From contig NTJI01000002.1 in NCBI GenBank assembly GCA_002307375.1, forward strand, positions 248,001 to 312,000: a DNA stretch of 64,000 nt, in the 5' to 3' direction. The position numbers and the translations under genes were made by a program. The stretch is from Lysobacteraceae bacterium NML93-0399. GTDB taxonomy: Bacteria > Pseudomonadota > Gammaproteobacteria > Xanthomonadales > Xanthomonadaceae. Positions within the stretch are counted from its first letter, which is position 1. The number at the start of each line of letters is the position of its first letter. The notes beneath the pieces are model-generated. The model did not search any database and had not been told where the DNA came from. It saw only the letters and a list, made by a program, of their open reading frames with translations. Of the stretch, positions 30,692 through 39,335 are shown piece after piece.

Positions 30692-30901
30692 TTACCGCTG
30701 CGTGCGCGGCGGGCGCTGGGAAAGGATCAGTCGGTCCAGCAGTGCCCCATTCGTGTACCTGCGTCCTTCGGTTGCCTCCCAGTGACGCTGCCAGTCCTTC
30801 AGGCAGTCGAAAGCCTCTACCGAGAACGACACTTGGCGATAGACCACGGGCGTCGCGGAGCGGGCAGGCGCCTCCTGTTTTCTGCTGCTTCTGTTCTTCA
30901 T
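30692..30901 (-). CDS. Small basic protein (69 aa) upstream of the ParB-domain gene
   Basis: The product begins MKNRSSRKQEAPARSATPVV and contains YRQVSFSVEAFDCLKDWQRH. A beta strand followed by helices in this form resembles ribbon-helix-helix proteins, but I cannot assign the family. AAGGAA lies 4 nt upstream of the ATG. It is 11 bp from the ParB-domain gene and probably in one operon. A DNA-binding role on the adjacent repeats is conceivable, by analogy with small centromere- or iteron-binding proteins. Confidence 0.7.
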   Translation of the reverse strand: MKNRSSRKQEAPARSATPVVYRQVSFSVEAFDCLKDWQRHWEATEGRRYTNGALLDRLILSQRPPRTQR

Positions 30902-31005
30902 GTTTTTCCTTGCGTGTGTTGGGCACAGCGCGGCCGCCGAGGCCGTCAGGCCCAGCACTCGCTGTGGTGGTTGGTGTGTCTAATGGGAGCGCGGGGTGGT
31001 CCGCC

Positions 31006-31334
31006 TCTCTCCCTAAGATGACTACTAAAACCTGTGGCCCGCGGGGTGTTCCGCCGCGACGCAGGCCTCGCTCTCAAGGATGACCACTAAAACATTCGCG
31101 ACCCCGCCAGCGCGGGAGGGGGTGGCTGTCTTCCTTGAGAGGCCTGACTTTATTCGTGCGGCGCGGTCCCGGCCGGCGTACCTTCCCCAAGACTGCAACT
31201 TATATCGGCACCGGGCGATCGCCTGCGCTTCCCCCCGAGACTCCGACTTTTACTCTTCGCGGCTGCGGGCTGCGGGCTGCGGGCTGCGGGCTGCGCCTCC
31301 GGGCGGTCTCTCCCCGAGACTGCGGGTTTTATCC
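31006..31334. repeat. Six degenerate iteron-like repeats
   Basis: About 28-bp units begin near 31006, 31068, 31127, 31179, 31225 and 31307. They share the pattern CTYTCCCC-RAGACT then ACTTTTAT or ACTAAAAC. Spacers of about 20-50 bp are GC-rich and unrelated. The spacing is roughly 50-80 bp. Four tandem GGGCTGC units (31267-31294) lie between the fifth and sixth. The array fills an otherwise gene-free stretch (30902-31334) upstream of the ParB-domain operon. It could be an origin, a partition site or a regulatory array. Confidence 0.6.
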
Positions 31335-31739
31335 TCAGGGGCACTGAGGTCTGCCGGAGTCGCGCCGTCGTATGCGGGCCGGCGCAGGATGCTGAGCTTG
31401 AACCCCTCCGGGCCTGAACTCGGTCAACTCCTCGTCCGCCTCGTGCATCCAGTCGAGCCACAGGTCGCGGATACGGTCGGGCAATCGCTCCCGATGCCGC
31501 TCGCGTCCCCACGGCTTTGTGGTCTGCGCGGAGACCCAGCGCTCAACGTGACGCTTCGCCTGCGCGATGCTGCCGGCTTTCGCCTTGTGCGTGAAGCCGT
31601 TCCATCGGATCAGGACGGCCGCGTCGGACTTGCGAACGTGGACCGGCGTCCCTCCCGGCGGACACCATAGGCACCACGCACGAGGGGTCTCAAGCCATTT
31701 GCATCCGGCGGGCAGCATGGGCGGAAGCATCGCCCGCAA
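31335..31739 (-). CDS. Small conserved-looking island protein, unknown function
   Basis: The product has 134 residues if it starts at TTG 31739 (GGAG 6 nt upstream); ATG 31730 is the next choice. The recognisable core is LPAGCKWLETPRAWCLWCPP followed by VHVRKSDAAVLIRWNGF and QAKRHVERWVSA. The first 25 codons lie inside the left copy of the ~265-bp repeated segment. In the other copy near 33790 the same region reads on to a stop (K, stop, LEAPEAG), so that copy is a decayed relative. I do not know the function. Confidence 0.55.
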   Translation of the reverse strand: MRAMLPPMLPAGCKWLETPRAWCLWCPPGGTPVHVRKSDAAVLIRWNGFTHKAKAGSIAQAKRHVERWVSAQTTKPWGRERHRERLPDRIRDLWLDWMHEADEELTEFRPGGVQAQHPAPARIRRRDSGRPQCP

Positions 31740-31926
31740 CGGTCTCTCCTTCAGCGACAGCCGACTCGGGGGATTCCGACATCCCGATGTGACCCCCTCC
31801 GATGTCGAGCGGCGTCCCACAGGCGCACCCTCGGTTCCACTGAGGGAGGGCGTCAGGCCACTTCGGGTTGCCAGGACGGCGACCAATCGACCGCAGGACG
31901 CAAGCGCCGACGCCCTTCCTCATTCC
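31666..31926. repeat. Repeated segment, copy 1 (left of sulP)
   Basis: This segment is related to 33752-34016 in the same orientation. Both begin CATAGGCAC, share AGCGACAGCCGACT in the middle, and agree at roughly nine of ten bases in the last ~77 bp. The last part can close into a stem GGGCGTC/GACGCCC. It contains the 5' region of the small minus-strand gene. The rest, up to the sulP stop (gap 31740-32045), shows no other gene. Confidence 0.75.
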
Positions 31927-32045
31927 AATGAAACACCCCGTCGACCTCATCTAGGTGGACAGTCCGGTCAGGCACCGTCTCAGGAGCGAGCACGTCCGGC
32001 CGGAGGGTTGCTGCCCTCCGGCCCTATCAGTCCTGCGGTCGCGCG

Positions 32046-33524
32046 TCAGTGGCCGCTGCTTAGCTCAGCGCCTTCCCGCCGATGCGTGCCCAGCCTTTCT
32101 ACAAGGGATTCGCTCGCTGAATTGAGGCCAAGCACGACGACATCAGCCCCGTGCTTCCTCAGCTTCAGGACCACGCGGTCTAGTGCGGCGACTGCGCTCG
32201 TGTCCCAGAAGTGAGCCTCGCGGAGGTCGATGGTCACGTTCGGAGGGGTGTGGATGTAATCGAAGCTGTTCGCGAACTGCACCGCCGATGCAAAGAACAC
32301 TTGCCCGCGCACGACATACGTGCGGCTGCCCGCAACCTCGCCGCGGTCATCGACCACCAGCATCGAACTCGCACGACGCGCGAAGGACAGTGCTGTAAGA
32401 ACAACGCCAGTCAGCACCCCCTTGGCGAGGTCGTGAGTGGCGACCGTGACAATTACTGTCCCGATCATGATCACATTGGCGGTGCGGGGGTGGGTCTTCA
32501 GCTCAGCAAAGCTCTTCCAGTGAAAGGTGCCGATGCTGACCATGATCATGACAGCGACGAGAGCGGCCATTGGGATCATGGAGACCCAAGCCGACCCGTA
32601 TACAACGAGTACCAGCAAAACTACGCCGGAGACCAAGCAGGACAGGCGCCCCCGACCGCCAGACGCCACGTTGATCACAGACTGTCCAATCATTGCGCAG
32701 CCGGCCATGCCGCCAAAGAATCCGGCAGCAATGTTCGCGGCACCTTGCCCGGCGCACTCGCGCCTCCGATCCGTGGGCGTGTCGGTCATGTCCTCGACAA
32801 TCTGTGCGGTCATCAGTGACTCCAGCAGCCCAACAACAGCGAGCGTTGCGGAGACCGGGAGTAGGATTTGCAAGGTTTCCCAAGACCACGGAATGTCGGG
32901 GATGAAGAATGTTGGCAGGCTGCTTGGCAGCTCTCCCATGTCTCCGACAGTGCGTATGTCGATGCCCAACCAGACGCAGGCGGCTGTCAAGACCACAATC
33001 GCGACCAGCGGAGACGGCACCGCCTTGGTCAAAAGGGGAAGCAGATAGATGATCGCGAGGCCTGCACCGCACACGGCAAAGACCGTCCACGGCATGCCGA
33101 TCAGCTCGGGGAGTTGCGCGAGGAAGATCAGGATGGCGAGAGCATTCACGAAGCCGATCACGACGGAACGCGAAACGAAGCGCATCAGCGTGTTCAATCG
33201 CAGCGCCGCCGCAATGAGCTGCAGAACACCTGCCAGGACTGTAGCCGCCAGCAAGTACTGCAGACCGTGGTCTCGCACAAGATCCACCATCAAAAGCGCC
33301 ATAGCGCCTGTGGCCGCGGAAATCATGCCGGGCCTTCCGCCAGCTATCGCCGTGACGACCGCAATGCAGAACGAAGCGTAAAGGCCCACCTGCGGGTCGA
33401 CCCCTGCGATGATCGAAAAAGCGATTGCCTCCGGTATCAGAGCAAGCGCAACCAAGATGCCGGCCAGCACGTCGCCGCGCACGTTGCCGACCCACTGCTC
33501 ACGCAGCGAGTAGTTCTTAACCAT
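32046..33524 (-). CDS. SulP-family anion transporter with STAS domain
   Basis: The 492-residue protein has 10-12 predicted membrane segments of the SulP fold and a C-terminal STAS domain (about 390-480; [20 protein letters not shown]). SulP proteins carry sulfate, bicarbonate or related anions, and the substrate cannot be read from sequence. The ATG follows GGAG at 8 nt. The start has the usual [22 protein letters not shown]. It is island cargo beside arsenic genes, where SulP transporters are often found. A structured leader precedes it and related repeats flank it. Confidence 0.93.
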   Translation of the reverse strand: MVKNYSLREQWVGNVRGDVLAGILVALALIPEAIAFSIIAGVDPQVGLYASFCIAVVTAIAGGRPGMISAATGAMALLMVDLVRDHGLQYLLAATVLAGVLQLIAAALRLNTLMRFVSRSVVIGFVNALAILIFLAQLPELIGMPWTVFAVCGAGLAIIYLLPLLTKAVPSPLVAIVVLTAACVWLGIDIRTVGDMGELPSSLPTFFIPDIPWSWETLQILLPVSATLAVVGLLESLMTAQIVEDMTDTPTDRRRECAGQGAANIAAGFFGGMAGCAMIGQSVINVASGGRGRLSCLVSGVVLLVLVVYGSAWVSMIPMAALVAVMIMVSIGTFHWKSFAELKTHPRTANVIMIGTVIVTVATHDLAKGVLTGVVLTALSFARRASSMLVVDDRGEVAGSRTYVVRGQVFFASAVQFANSFDYIHTPPNVTIDLREAHFWDTSAVAALDRVVLKLRKHGADVVVLGLNSASESLVERLGTHRREGAELSSGH

Positions 33525-33561
33525 GAAATTGACTCCGCGTCCGCGCGGATCGCACGGACAT

Positions 33562-33632
33562 CAAGAAAAAGCGATAGCCCCGCCTCCCGACGTAAATCGG
33601 GGGCGCCTTGAGAGGGGTGCAGGGGCTATGGC
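33562..33632 (-). promoter_or_regulatory. Structured leader or terminator before sulP
   Basis: On the minus strand ATAGCCCC (33629-33622) pairs with GGGGCTAT (33581-33574), enclosing a second hairpin CCCGA-TTTACG-TCGGG. The distal arm is followed by CGCTTTTTC, 50 nt before the sulP start. It could be a terminator controlled by an upstream element, a riboswitch-like leader, or just the end of the upstream arsH transcript. Confidence 0.55.
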
Positions 33633-33751
33633 GGAGTCATGAACACTCGTCGAGTTATCGCCGTAGTGTATTGCGTTGCAGCAGAGTGCTCAACTGCGTC
33701 AGCAGAGGTCACGCGTCCTCGACGGCGCCCACCGCAATCGAGGCGGTGCAA

Positions 33752-34016
33752 CATAGGCACCCCCGCTTCGGGGGCTTCAAGTCATTTGAAGCTGCTCGGT
33801 AGTGTGGTGGCAAGGATCACCCGCCACGGTCCCTCTTCAAGCGCGACAGCCGACTAGGGGCTTTCAGACGCCCTGACGTGCCCCGCTCCTATTAGGCGCT
33901 GTCGCCGATAGGTGCACTCTTGCTCTTGCTGAGGGATGGCGTCAGGCCACGTCGGGTTGCCAGAACGGCGACTGTTCGACCGCAGGACGCAAGCCCCGAC
34001 GCCCTTCTTCGGTCTT
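33752..34016. repeat. Repeated segment, copy 2 (between sulP and arsH)
   Basis: This is the partner of 31666-31926. The hairpin GGTG-gcaaggat-CACC stands where copy 1 has GGGCG-gaagcat-CGCCC, so pairing is kept though the bases differ. It begins with a CCCCCGCTTCGGGGG hairpin. No intact gene is seen in the 509-bp gap 33525-34033. Confidence 0.75.
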
Positions 34017-34033
34017 ACTCCCATTGGGGGGAC

Positions 34034-34759
34034 TTAGGAACCGGAGGCCCCTGAAGCCTTTGCCAGAGAGCGAGACACTTGGTCATCTTTGCGCTCGCTG
34101 TAGCGGTCCGTTAGATAAGCGCTGCGGTCGCGGACCAGAATGGTGAACTTCACCAATTCCTCCATCACGTCGACAACGCGGTCGTAGTAGGCCGAGGGCT
34201 TCATGCGTCCGTCCTCGTCGAACTCCTGCCAAGCCTTGGGAACTGAGGACTGATTGGGGATGGTGACCATCCTCATCCAGCGCCCCAGCACGCGCAGTGC
34301 GTTGACCACGTTGAACGACTGCGATCCGCCGCAGACCTGCATGACCGCCAAGGTCCGGCCTTGGGTCGGTCGCACGCCGCCGTCTTCCAGCGGGAGCCAG
34401 TCGATCTGATTCTTGAACACTCCTGTAGGCGAGCCATGCCGCTCAGGGCTGACCCAAACATGGCCTTCGGACCATAGCGACAGCTCCCGAAGCTTCTGCA
34501 CCTGCGGGTGAGTCGGGGGGACGGAATCCAACATCGGCAGCTCATGGGGGGCGAACACCTGTGCATCGGCGCCCATCGCGATCAGCAGCCGCTGCGCTTC
34601 CAGCGCGACCTTTCGGCTGAAGGATGTCGGCCGCAGCGACCCGTAAAGAATGAGAATGCGTGGGGGATGCACGCTGCCCAGCGAGGGGTCGAGGGCGGGA
34701 ACCGCGAAGGAGTCCGCGGAAAGGTTGGGGAGTGAAGTAGTCACGGATTGCTCTGTCAT
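34034..34759 (-). CDS. arsH: ArsH NADPH-dependent FMN reductase
   Basis: ArsH oxidises trivalent methyl- and aryl-arsenicals to the less toxic pentavalent forms using FMN and NADPH. The 241-residue length is typical. The flavodoxin-like FMN loop [10 protein letters not shown], the conserved [20 protein letters not shown] and the C-terminal half all match ArsH. It is divergent from arsR, with the operator-like palindrome in the 23-bp gap and arsR start, so ArsR should control both directions. Confidence 0.96.
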   Translation of the reverse strand: MTEQSVTTSLPNLSADSFAVPALDPSLGSVHPPRILILYGSLRPTSFSRKVALEAQRLLIAMGADAQVFAPHELPMLDSVPPTHPQVQKLRELSLWSEGHVWVSPERHGSPTGVFKNQIDWLPLEDGGVRPTQGRTLAVMQVCGGSQSFNVVNALRVLGRWMRMVTIPNQSSVPKAWQEFDEDGRMKPSAYYDRVVDVMEELVKFTILVRDRSAYLTDRYSERKDDQVSRSLAKASGASGS

Positions 34760-34763
34760 AATT

Positions 34764-34789
34764 GTTCGACTATTCTAGAAATATGGAAC
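34764..34789. promoter_or_regulatory. Probable ArsR operator
   Basis: GTTC-GAC-TATTCTAGAAATA-TG-GAAC forms an imperfect palindrome centred on TCTAGA between the divergent arsH and arsR start codons. It overlaps the arsR start, as expected for autorepression. Confidence 0.65.
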
Positions 34790-35106
34790 ATTCGCACGCA
34801 ACCCAGTCCCTCGCGGCCCTCGGTCATGAAACCCGCCTCGCCGTGTTCCGCCTGCTCGTTCGTGCAGGCCGTAGTGGTCGATTGGCCGGTGACATCGCCT
34901 CATCGCTCTCCCTGCCCGGCGCCACTCTCTCCTTCCACCTCAAGGCGCTTGTGGGTGCCGGCTTGGTTATCAGCGATCCCAACGGTCGGACGGTCTGCTA
35001 CCGCGCCAGCTTCGACGCGATGAACTCCCTTGTTGGTTATTTGACCGAGAACTGCTGTGCCGACGACGGCACAACCTGCGTCACGCCTGACACTTGCGTC
35101 CCCTGA
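34783..35106 (+). CDS. arsR: ArsR arsenic-responsive repressor
   Basis: The 107-residue winged-helix repressor has its recognition helix in LPGATLSFHLKALVGAGLV. It lacks the CxC motif in the DNA-binding helix but has Cys91, Cys92 and Cys99 near the C-terminus (NCCADDGTTC). This resembles the C-terminal As(III) site described for Acidithiobacillus ArsR. The ATG at 34783 is preferred over the upstream ATG at 34762, because the operator spans that stretch. It is the first gene of arsR-arsC-acr3. Confidence 0.95.
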   Translation: MEHSHATQSLAALGHETRLAVFRLLVRAGRSGRLAGDIASSLSLPGATLSFHLKALVGAGLVISDPNGRTVCYRASFDAMNSLVGYLTENCCADDGTTCVTPDTCVP

Positions 35107-35139
35107 CGCTCGCCTTCACCTCTATAGAGACCGACCCTG

Positions 35140-35631
35140 ATGACTCGACGCGTCCTGTTCCTTTGCACCGGCAACTCGGCACGGAGCGTGCTGGCCGAAT
35201 CCACGCTGCGGGCTTGGGGAGTTGGTCGATACGAGAGCTACAGCGCCGGCAGTCAGCCCGCAGGCGTGGTCAATCCGTTCGCCATCGCTCAACTGGAGCG
35301 CGAGGGGTTCCCCACCGACAACCTGCGCAGCAAGTCGTGGGATGAATTCTCGTCCGAGCAGGCCGAGCGGATGGACCTCTTGGTGACCGTGTGCGACAGC
35401 GCCGCCAACGAGACCTGCCCGGTCGTCCATGGCGACTTTGTGCGAGTGCATTGGGGGCTGTTCGACCCCGCAGCGGTCACCGGGAGCGATGAGGACAAAC
35501 GCGCGGCCTTCGCACAGGCTCACGCCATCATCCAACAGCGCCTCCGGGTGTTCTTGGAGATTCGGGACGACACATGGGAGGACAAGTCGCGACTCAAGGC
35601 CTTGCTTGAACCTATCGCTGGCGTCGAATGA
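35140..35631 (+). CDS. arsC: Arsenate reductase, low-molecular-weight phosphatase type
   Basis: ArsC reduces As(V) to As(III), which is then exported. The 163-residue protein has the P-loop CTGNSAR (nucleophile Cys at about residue 9) and the redox cysteine pair in [12 protein letters not shown]. It also has a DP motif (FDPAAV), so it belongs to the LMW-phosphatase, thioredoxin-coupled type. It overlaps acr3 by 4 bp (ATGA). Confidence 0.96.
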   Translation: MTRRVLFLCTGNSARSVLAESTLRAWGVGRYESYSAGSQPAGVVNPFAIAQLEREGFPTDNLRSKSWDEFSSEQAERMDLLVTVCDSAANETCPVVHGDFVRVHWGLFDPAAVTGSDEDKRAAFAQAHAIIQQRLRVFLEIRDDTWEDKSRLKALLEPIAGVE

Positions 35632-36695
35632 GCGCGCCCGCGCCGGGGCGGCTGTCGTTCCTCGACCGATACCTGACCCTGTGGATCTTCGCAGCGATGG
35701 CACTCGGGGTCGTCCTCGGCACCGTGTTTGAAGGGTTGCCGGCTGCGCTCGACAGCCTGTCGTGGGGGACTACCAACGTCCCCATAGCGGTCGGGCTGAT
35801 CCTGATGATGTACCCGCCGCTGGCGAAGGTTCGCTACGCCGAGCTTCCGAACGTGTTCCGCGACAAGCGTGTCCTGGCGCTGTCGCTCGTGCAGAACTGG
35901 ATAGTCGGCCCGTGGCTCATGTTCGGTCTCGCTGTGCTGTTCCTGAGCGATTACCCGGAGTACATGACGGGCCTGATCCTCATTGGTCTGGCGCGTTGCA
36001 TCGCGATGGTGCTGGTCTGGAATCAGCTTGCCCGTGGTGACGATCAGTACGTCGCCGGGCTGGTGGCATTCAACTCGATCTTCCAGATCGCGTTCTTCAG
36101 CGCCTACGCGTGGTTCTTCCTGACGTGGCTTCCTCCGATTCTTGGCCTACAGGGCAGCGTCATCGACATCAGCGTCTGGACCATCACTCAGGCCGTGCTG
36201 GTCTACCTCGGGGTGCCCTTCGCAGCGGGTTACCTCAGCCGTCGCTGGCTCGTCCGGTCGCGCGGAGAGATTTGGTATGAGTCGCGGTTTCTGCCCGCAA
36301 TCAGCCCGATCACATTAGGGGCACTGCTGTTCACCATCGTCGCGATGTTCAGTCTGAAGGGTGGCGACGTGGTGCGGATTCCGGGGGACGTCGTGCGGAT
36401 CGCGGTGCCCCTGACGATCTACTTCGTGGTCCAGTTCGTCGTCAGCTTCTGGATGGGCAAGCTCATCGCCAAGGACTATCCGCGCACGACCGCCATCGCG
36501 TTCACGGCCGCGGGCAACAACTTTGAGTTGGCGATTGCCGTAGCAATTGCCGCCTTCGGTCTGGCTTCGCCCGTCGCGTTTGCGGCGGTCATCGGGCCTC
36601 TAGTAGAAGTTCCCGTGCTGATCCTGCTGGTGCACTTGGCGCTGCGGATGCGGTGGACCAGCTTCGCAAACGCGGACCGCGCGTCGAAAAAATAA
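35628..36695 (+). CDS. acr3: Arsenite efflux transporter ACR3
   Basis: The 355-residue inner-membrane protein of the bile/arsenite/riboflavin transporter superfamily has ten predicted segments. The conserved cysteine motif [19 protein letters not shown] and the glutamate motif [10 protein letters not shown], both required for As(III) transport in studied ACR3 proteins, are present. Its start overlaps the arsC stop, so translation is probably coupled. It completes arsR-arsC-acr3. Confidence 0.96.
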   Translation: MSAPAPGRLSFLDRYLTLWIFAAMALGVVLGTVFEGLPAALDSLSWGTTNVPIAVGLILMMYPPLAKVRYAELPNVFRDKRVLALSLVQNWIVGPWLMFGLAVLFLSDYPEYMTGLILIGLARCIAMVLVWNQLARGDDQYVAGLVAFNSIFQIAFFSAYAWFFLTWLPPILGLQGSVIDISVWTITQAVLVYLGVPFAAGYLSRRWLVRSRGEIWYESRFLPAISPITLGALLFTIVAMFSLKGGDVVRIPGDVVRIAVPLTIYFVVQFVVSFWMGKLIAKDYPRTTAIAFTAAGNNFELAIAVAIAAFGLASPVAFAAVIGPLVEVPVLILLVHLALRMRWTSFANADRASKK

Positions 36696-36742
36696 ACACC
36701 ATGCCTCGGAGCCGCTGCAACTGACGCCTTCACGGTGGCTCA

Positions 36743-37336
36743 TCAGCGTGCGGCTACGGCTTCCCTGACCTTTGCTTGCGGATGCGCGATATCCACAACG
36801 GCCGAAGTGACGAAAATGGCCTCGTGCTCGTCGCCGACTTTGTCGACCCCGATGTCGCCCCGAATTGCGGCGATAGTGCGGAGCGCCGCCTTGTTGATAC
36901 TGTCGATCCGGGGAAGGTTGGCAAGCAACATCTCCGAGTGCAATGACTGCCAGTCGCTCCCTTCGTTCAAGGCAACTTCAATAGCGCGGCGTTCGCGCAT
37001 CATGTCCATCACTATTGGTCCGATGGTGTTGGCGAACTCCCGCCCGCGGAGCACGACCCTGATGTCCGCAACCGCTGACGCACTTGTCATGGCTGCCAGC
37101 CCTTCTTGGAACTGAAGGATGGTCGGCCCGATCGGTTCGTCCAGAACACAGAGCTTCGCGCAAGCTAACCGCGCACGGTCCATTCCGCGGATACCGGCGA
37201 GAAGAGAATCCCGCTTGATCTCCAAAGTGCGCCCAGCGCGGGCCTCTTCAGCCTGCTGTCCGATCTGCCGCAGGCCAAGCAGCGCTGTGACCGTAACGGT
37301 CAGCACCACGCCGCCCATGGTCGCGCCTGTTCCCAC
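36743..37336 (-). CDS. Hypothetical membrane-anchored protein
   Basis: The 197-residue frame starts at GTG 37336. An N-terminal hydrophobic segment (MGGVVLTVTVTALLGL) is followed by a mostly helical soluble part (EEARAGRTLEIKRDSLLAGI...). The hydrophobic stretch continues upstream of the start (RGAVLALLASLV) until a TAG, so the gene may be truncated at its 5' end or start at an unusual codon. I do not recognise a family. It is convergent with acr3 and precedes the PIN/ImmA pair on the same strand with a 200-bp gap. Confidence 0.6.
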   Translation of the reverse strand: MGTGATMGGVVLTVTVTALLGLRQIGQQAEEARAGRTLEIKRDSLLAGIRGMDRARLACAKLCVLDEPIGPTILQFQEGLAAMTSASAVADIRVVLRGREFANTIGPIVMDMMRERRAIEVALNEGSDWQSLHSEMLLANLPRIDSINKAALRTIAAIRGDIGVDKVGDEHEAIFVTSAVVDIAHPQAKVREAVAAR

Positions 37337-37534
37337 GAGGCTCGCGAGTAGCGCGAGGACAGCGCCACGGGTCTATGGGTCAAGAGTGCTTAGCCAGTTC
37401 CAAAACGCCATATCTCCCCCTGAGATCAAGTATTCCGGCACGCGAGTACAGCAAGGATCAGGCGGTCTGCAACCTCCGGCAAAAAGACAGATAGGCCGAA
37501 GAACACGCACGCAAAGAAGAGCGTGTGGCTGAAC

Positions 37535-37999
37535 TCAGATCCGCCAGTCTTCGCGCTCGATCAGGTCGGCGAGGTTGATGCACTCGACCGTCATCGCGCT
37601 GCACACGTCAGGTATGCGCATCCTCCCCCGGTCTTCCTGCGTCACCACAACTAGCTTTGGGCTTCCAGTGAGCGCTAAGGCAATCACGAAAGGGTCGCCG
37701 CCCGAGCGACCCTTGGTCGTATCGACCAGAGTCGGATAATCACTCATGAGTTCGACGACCTTGTCCTGAGTCGGTTCGTCAATCTCAACGAAGAGCGATT
37801 CCTTGTGGCTCTTGGCCCACGCGCAAACCTCATCATCCTTCTTCTTCAGCTCGTTATAGACCTCGATGGAGGCCTTCAGGCGGCCCTCGTCTATCAGGTC
37901 TTCGAGCAGTCGCCAGAAGGTGGGGAAATTCTTCGGTCGGTATGCCCGATTCCACGCGTGGATGAGCGAGCTTGAGTCGATGCTGTAAACGGGTGCCAT
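37535..37999 (-). CDS. DUF4411 PIN-like protein, possible toxin
   Basis: The 154-residue protein begins with VYSIDSSSLIHAW, a PIN-type first acidic motif. A conserved glutamate region (SIEVYNELKKKDDEV) follows, then GGDPFVIALAL and VVTQED. PIN proteins are Mg-dependent RNases and frequent toxins. The start overlaps the stop of the upstream ImmA gene (TGATG), which indicates coupling. DUF4411 proteins are often found beside XRE-ImmA proteins. Toxin function is inferred. Confidence 0.85.
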   Translation of the reverse strand: MAPVYSIDSSSLIHAWNRAYRPKNFPTFWRLLEDLIDEGRLKASIEVYNELKKKDDEVCAWAKSHKESLFVEIDEPTQDKVVELMSDYPTLVDTTKGRSGGDPFVIALALTGSPKLVVVTQEDRGRMRIPDVCSAMTVECINLADLIEREDWRI

Positions 38000-39210
38000 C
38001 AAGCTACCCCCCGCATCATATGGTCGATCTTGATGATGTGCTTCGTCTTCAAGCCCAGGTAACCGGCCACCTCGCTCAGGCTCAAACGGTCTTGGTGGTA
38101 CCGCTCCAAAACCATGCCAATGAAAGGACGCCCTAGGTTGGTCAGGGTTTCTTGAGGCATGTTCCGCTTCATTCCGTCAGACGACGATGCCTTCTGCCGC
38201 TCGCGGTACTGCACCCACTCGTCTTGGTATCGGGTGCGTGTGGTTTTGTAGAAGTCCGCGGTGGTCATCTTGAACGTGAGGAGTCGTCGCAGGACCGCCT
38301 CGCGGCTTGCTCCGAAAGACCTTCCAATCTCAGACAGCTCCTCGTCGCCCCAAGTCGGCTCTCCGCTCTGGTGAGAGACCACGACCCGGTGCTGCATCAA
38401 CAGGCGCTTCGGAAGCAGGGCGGCGGCGGCAACGGCATTGCAGAAGACCTCGATCCTCTGCTCTTCGGGCGGACGGCGGCTGTCCCCGTCTATCTCGAGG
38501 TCAGACAGCCCGCTGGCGCGGACAAGGAGGTGCGCGAACTCGTGCAGGAGGCTGAATGTCCGACGCCGGGGCGGTGTGGCCTTACGCGCGACAACGACGA
38601 CTGGAGCGACCGGCGCCCAAATCGCGAAGCCGGAAGCTTCGTCGGCGCTGAACTTGTCGCTCTGGAAGACGAGTACGCCCTTCGCCTCGATACGCTGTCT
38701 CCAGCCGTTGAGAGCCGAGCGGCCTTCTTGGTCCCTCCAAGAGCGCTGAAGATCGTCGGTTACTCCCAGCTCCTCACGCACCCTGTCACCGACCGTCTCG
38801 GGATTCTCGTCCATAGACGCGGCCATGGTGAATGGCTGGATTGGGTCTTCAAGGTCGGCTGCAAGCTCCAGCGCCAACTCGCGTCGCTGATGAGCACGCC
38901 TCTCCTCGACCACGATTGCAGGAGGGATGACCTGCATAGTCGTTCCGGGCATGCGCCTGAAGTCGCGCATCGGCAGGAACTTGGTCGGAGGCTCCGGCAG
39001 GTACATCACGGCCAAGGGGCGCTTGTATTGCTCGGCCAGCTTTCTGAGCTGGGGGATGGACGGAGCATCAAAGCCCGTCTCCCAATCACCGAGGGTATCT
39101 TCGGCAACGCCAATCGCGTCAGCAGCGGCGCCGACGGTCGTATACCCAGCAGACTCCCTCGCCCAAACAAGGACGCTGGGCTGCACCTTCGCCTTTAGTC
39201 GGCTACCCAT
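37999..39210 (-). CDS. XRE-HTH/ImmA-IrrE metallopeptidase regulator
   Basis: The 403-residue protein has an N-terminal XRE helix-turn-helix (about 25-60, VGAAADAIGVAEDTLGDWE) and an ImmA/IrrE peptidase domain with the zinc motif LLHEFAHLL (HExxH) near residue 225. In studied relatives the peptidase cleaves a partner repressor under stress. It is followed without a gap by the PIN-like gene, forming a two-gene module that resembles a toxin-antitoxin or stress-response switch. GAGAGGG precedes the ATG. Confidence 0.92.
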   Translation of the reverse strand: MGSRLKAKVQPSVLVWARESAGYTTVGAAADAIGVAEDTLGDWETGFDAPSIPQLRKLAEQYKRPLAVMYLPEPPTKFLPMRDFRRMPGTTMQVIPPAIVVEERRAHQRRELALELAADLEDPIQPFTMAASMDENPETVGDRVREELGVTDDLQRSWRDQEGRSALNGWRQRIEAKGVLVFQSDKFSADEASGFAIWAPVAPVVVVARKATPPRRRTFSLLHEFAHLLVRASGLSDLEIDGDSRRPPEEQRIEVFCNAVAAAALLPKRLLMQHRVVVSHQSGEPTWGDEELSEIGRSFGASREAVLRRLLTFKMTTADFYKTTRTRYQDEWVQYRERQKASSSDGMKRNMPQETLTNLGRPFIGMVLERYHQDRLSLSEVAGYLGLKTKHIIKIDHMMRGVA

Positions 39211-39335
39211 GTATCCCTCTCGTTCGCCCCTGCGCGAGTGTACGCGGGCACGATGTTGTCATCATGCCCGGGGCTGCACTGAGCGTAAGCCCGGCTGGTC
39301 TCAGATGGTGAGGCGCCTCGCATCTGGTGCACTGT

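Noticed and set aside
30902-31005. Coding continuation of the 69-aa protein to 30958
   Set aside because: The strong ribosome site at AAGGAA supports the internal ATG at 30901, and the upstream codons lack coding character.
31006-31334. CRISPR array
   Set aside because: The units are too degenerate and too unevenly spaced, spacers are uneven in length, and no cas gene is present.
31567-32214. 215-codon plus-strand ORF across the left repeated segment
   Set aside because: There is no ribosome site or recognisable domain, and it is antisense to the small minus-strand gene and to sulP.
33639-33857. 72-codon plus-strand ORF starting MNTRRVIAVVY
   Set aside because: GGAG is only 2 nt from the ATG, and the frame runs through the repeated segment that is non-coding or minus-strand coding in the other copy.
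31666-34016. Integron attC sites around sulP
   Set aside because: The segments are too long and lack the inverse-core and core (GTTRRRY-type) ends, and no integron integrase is present.
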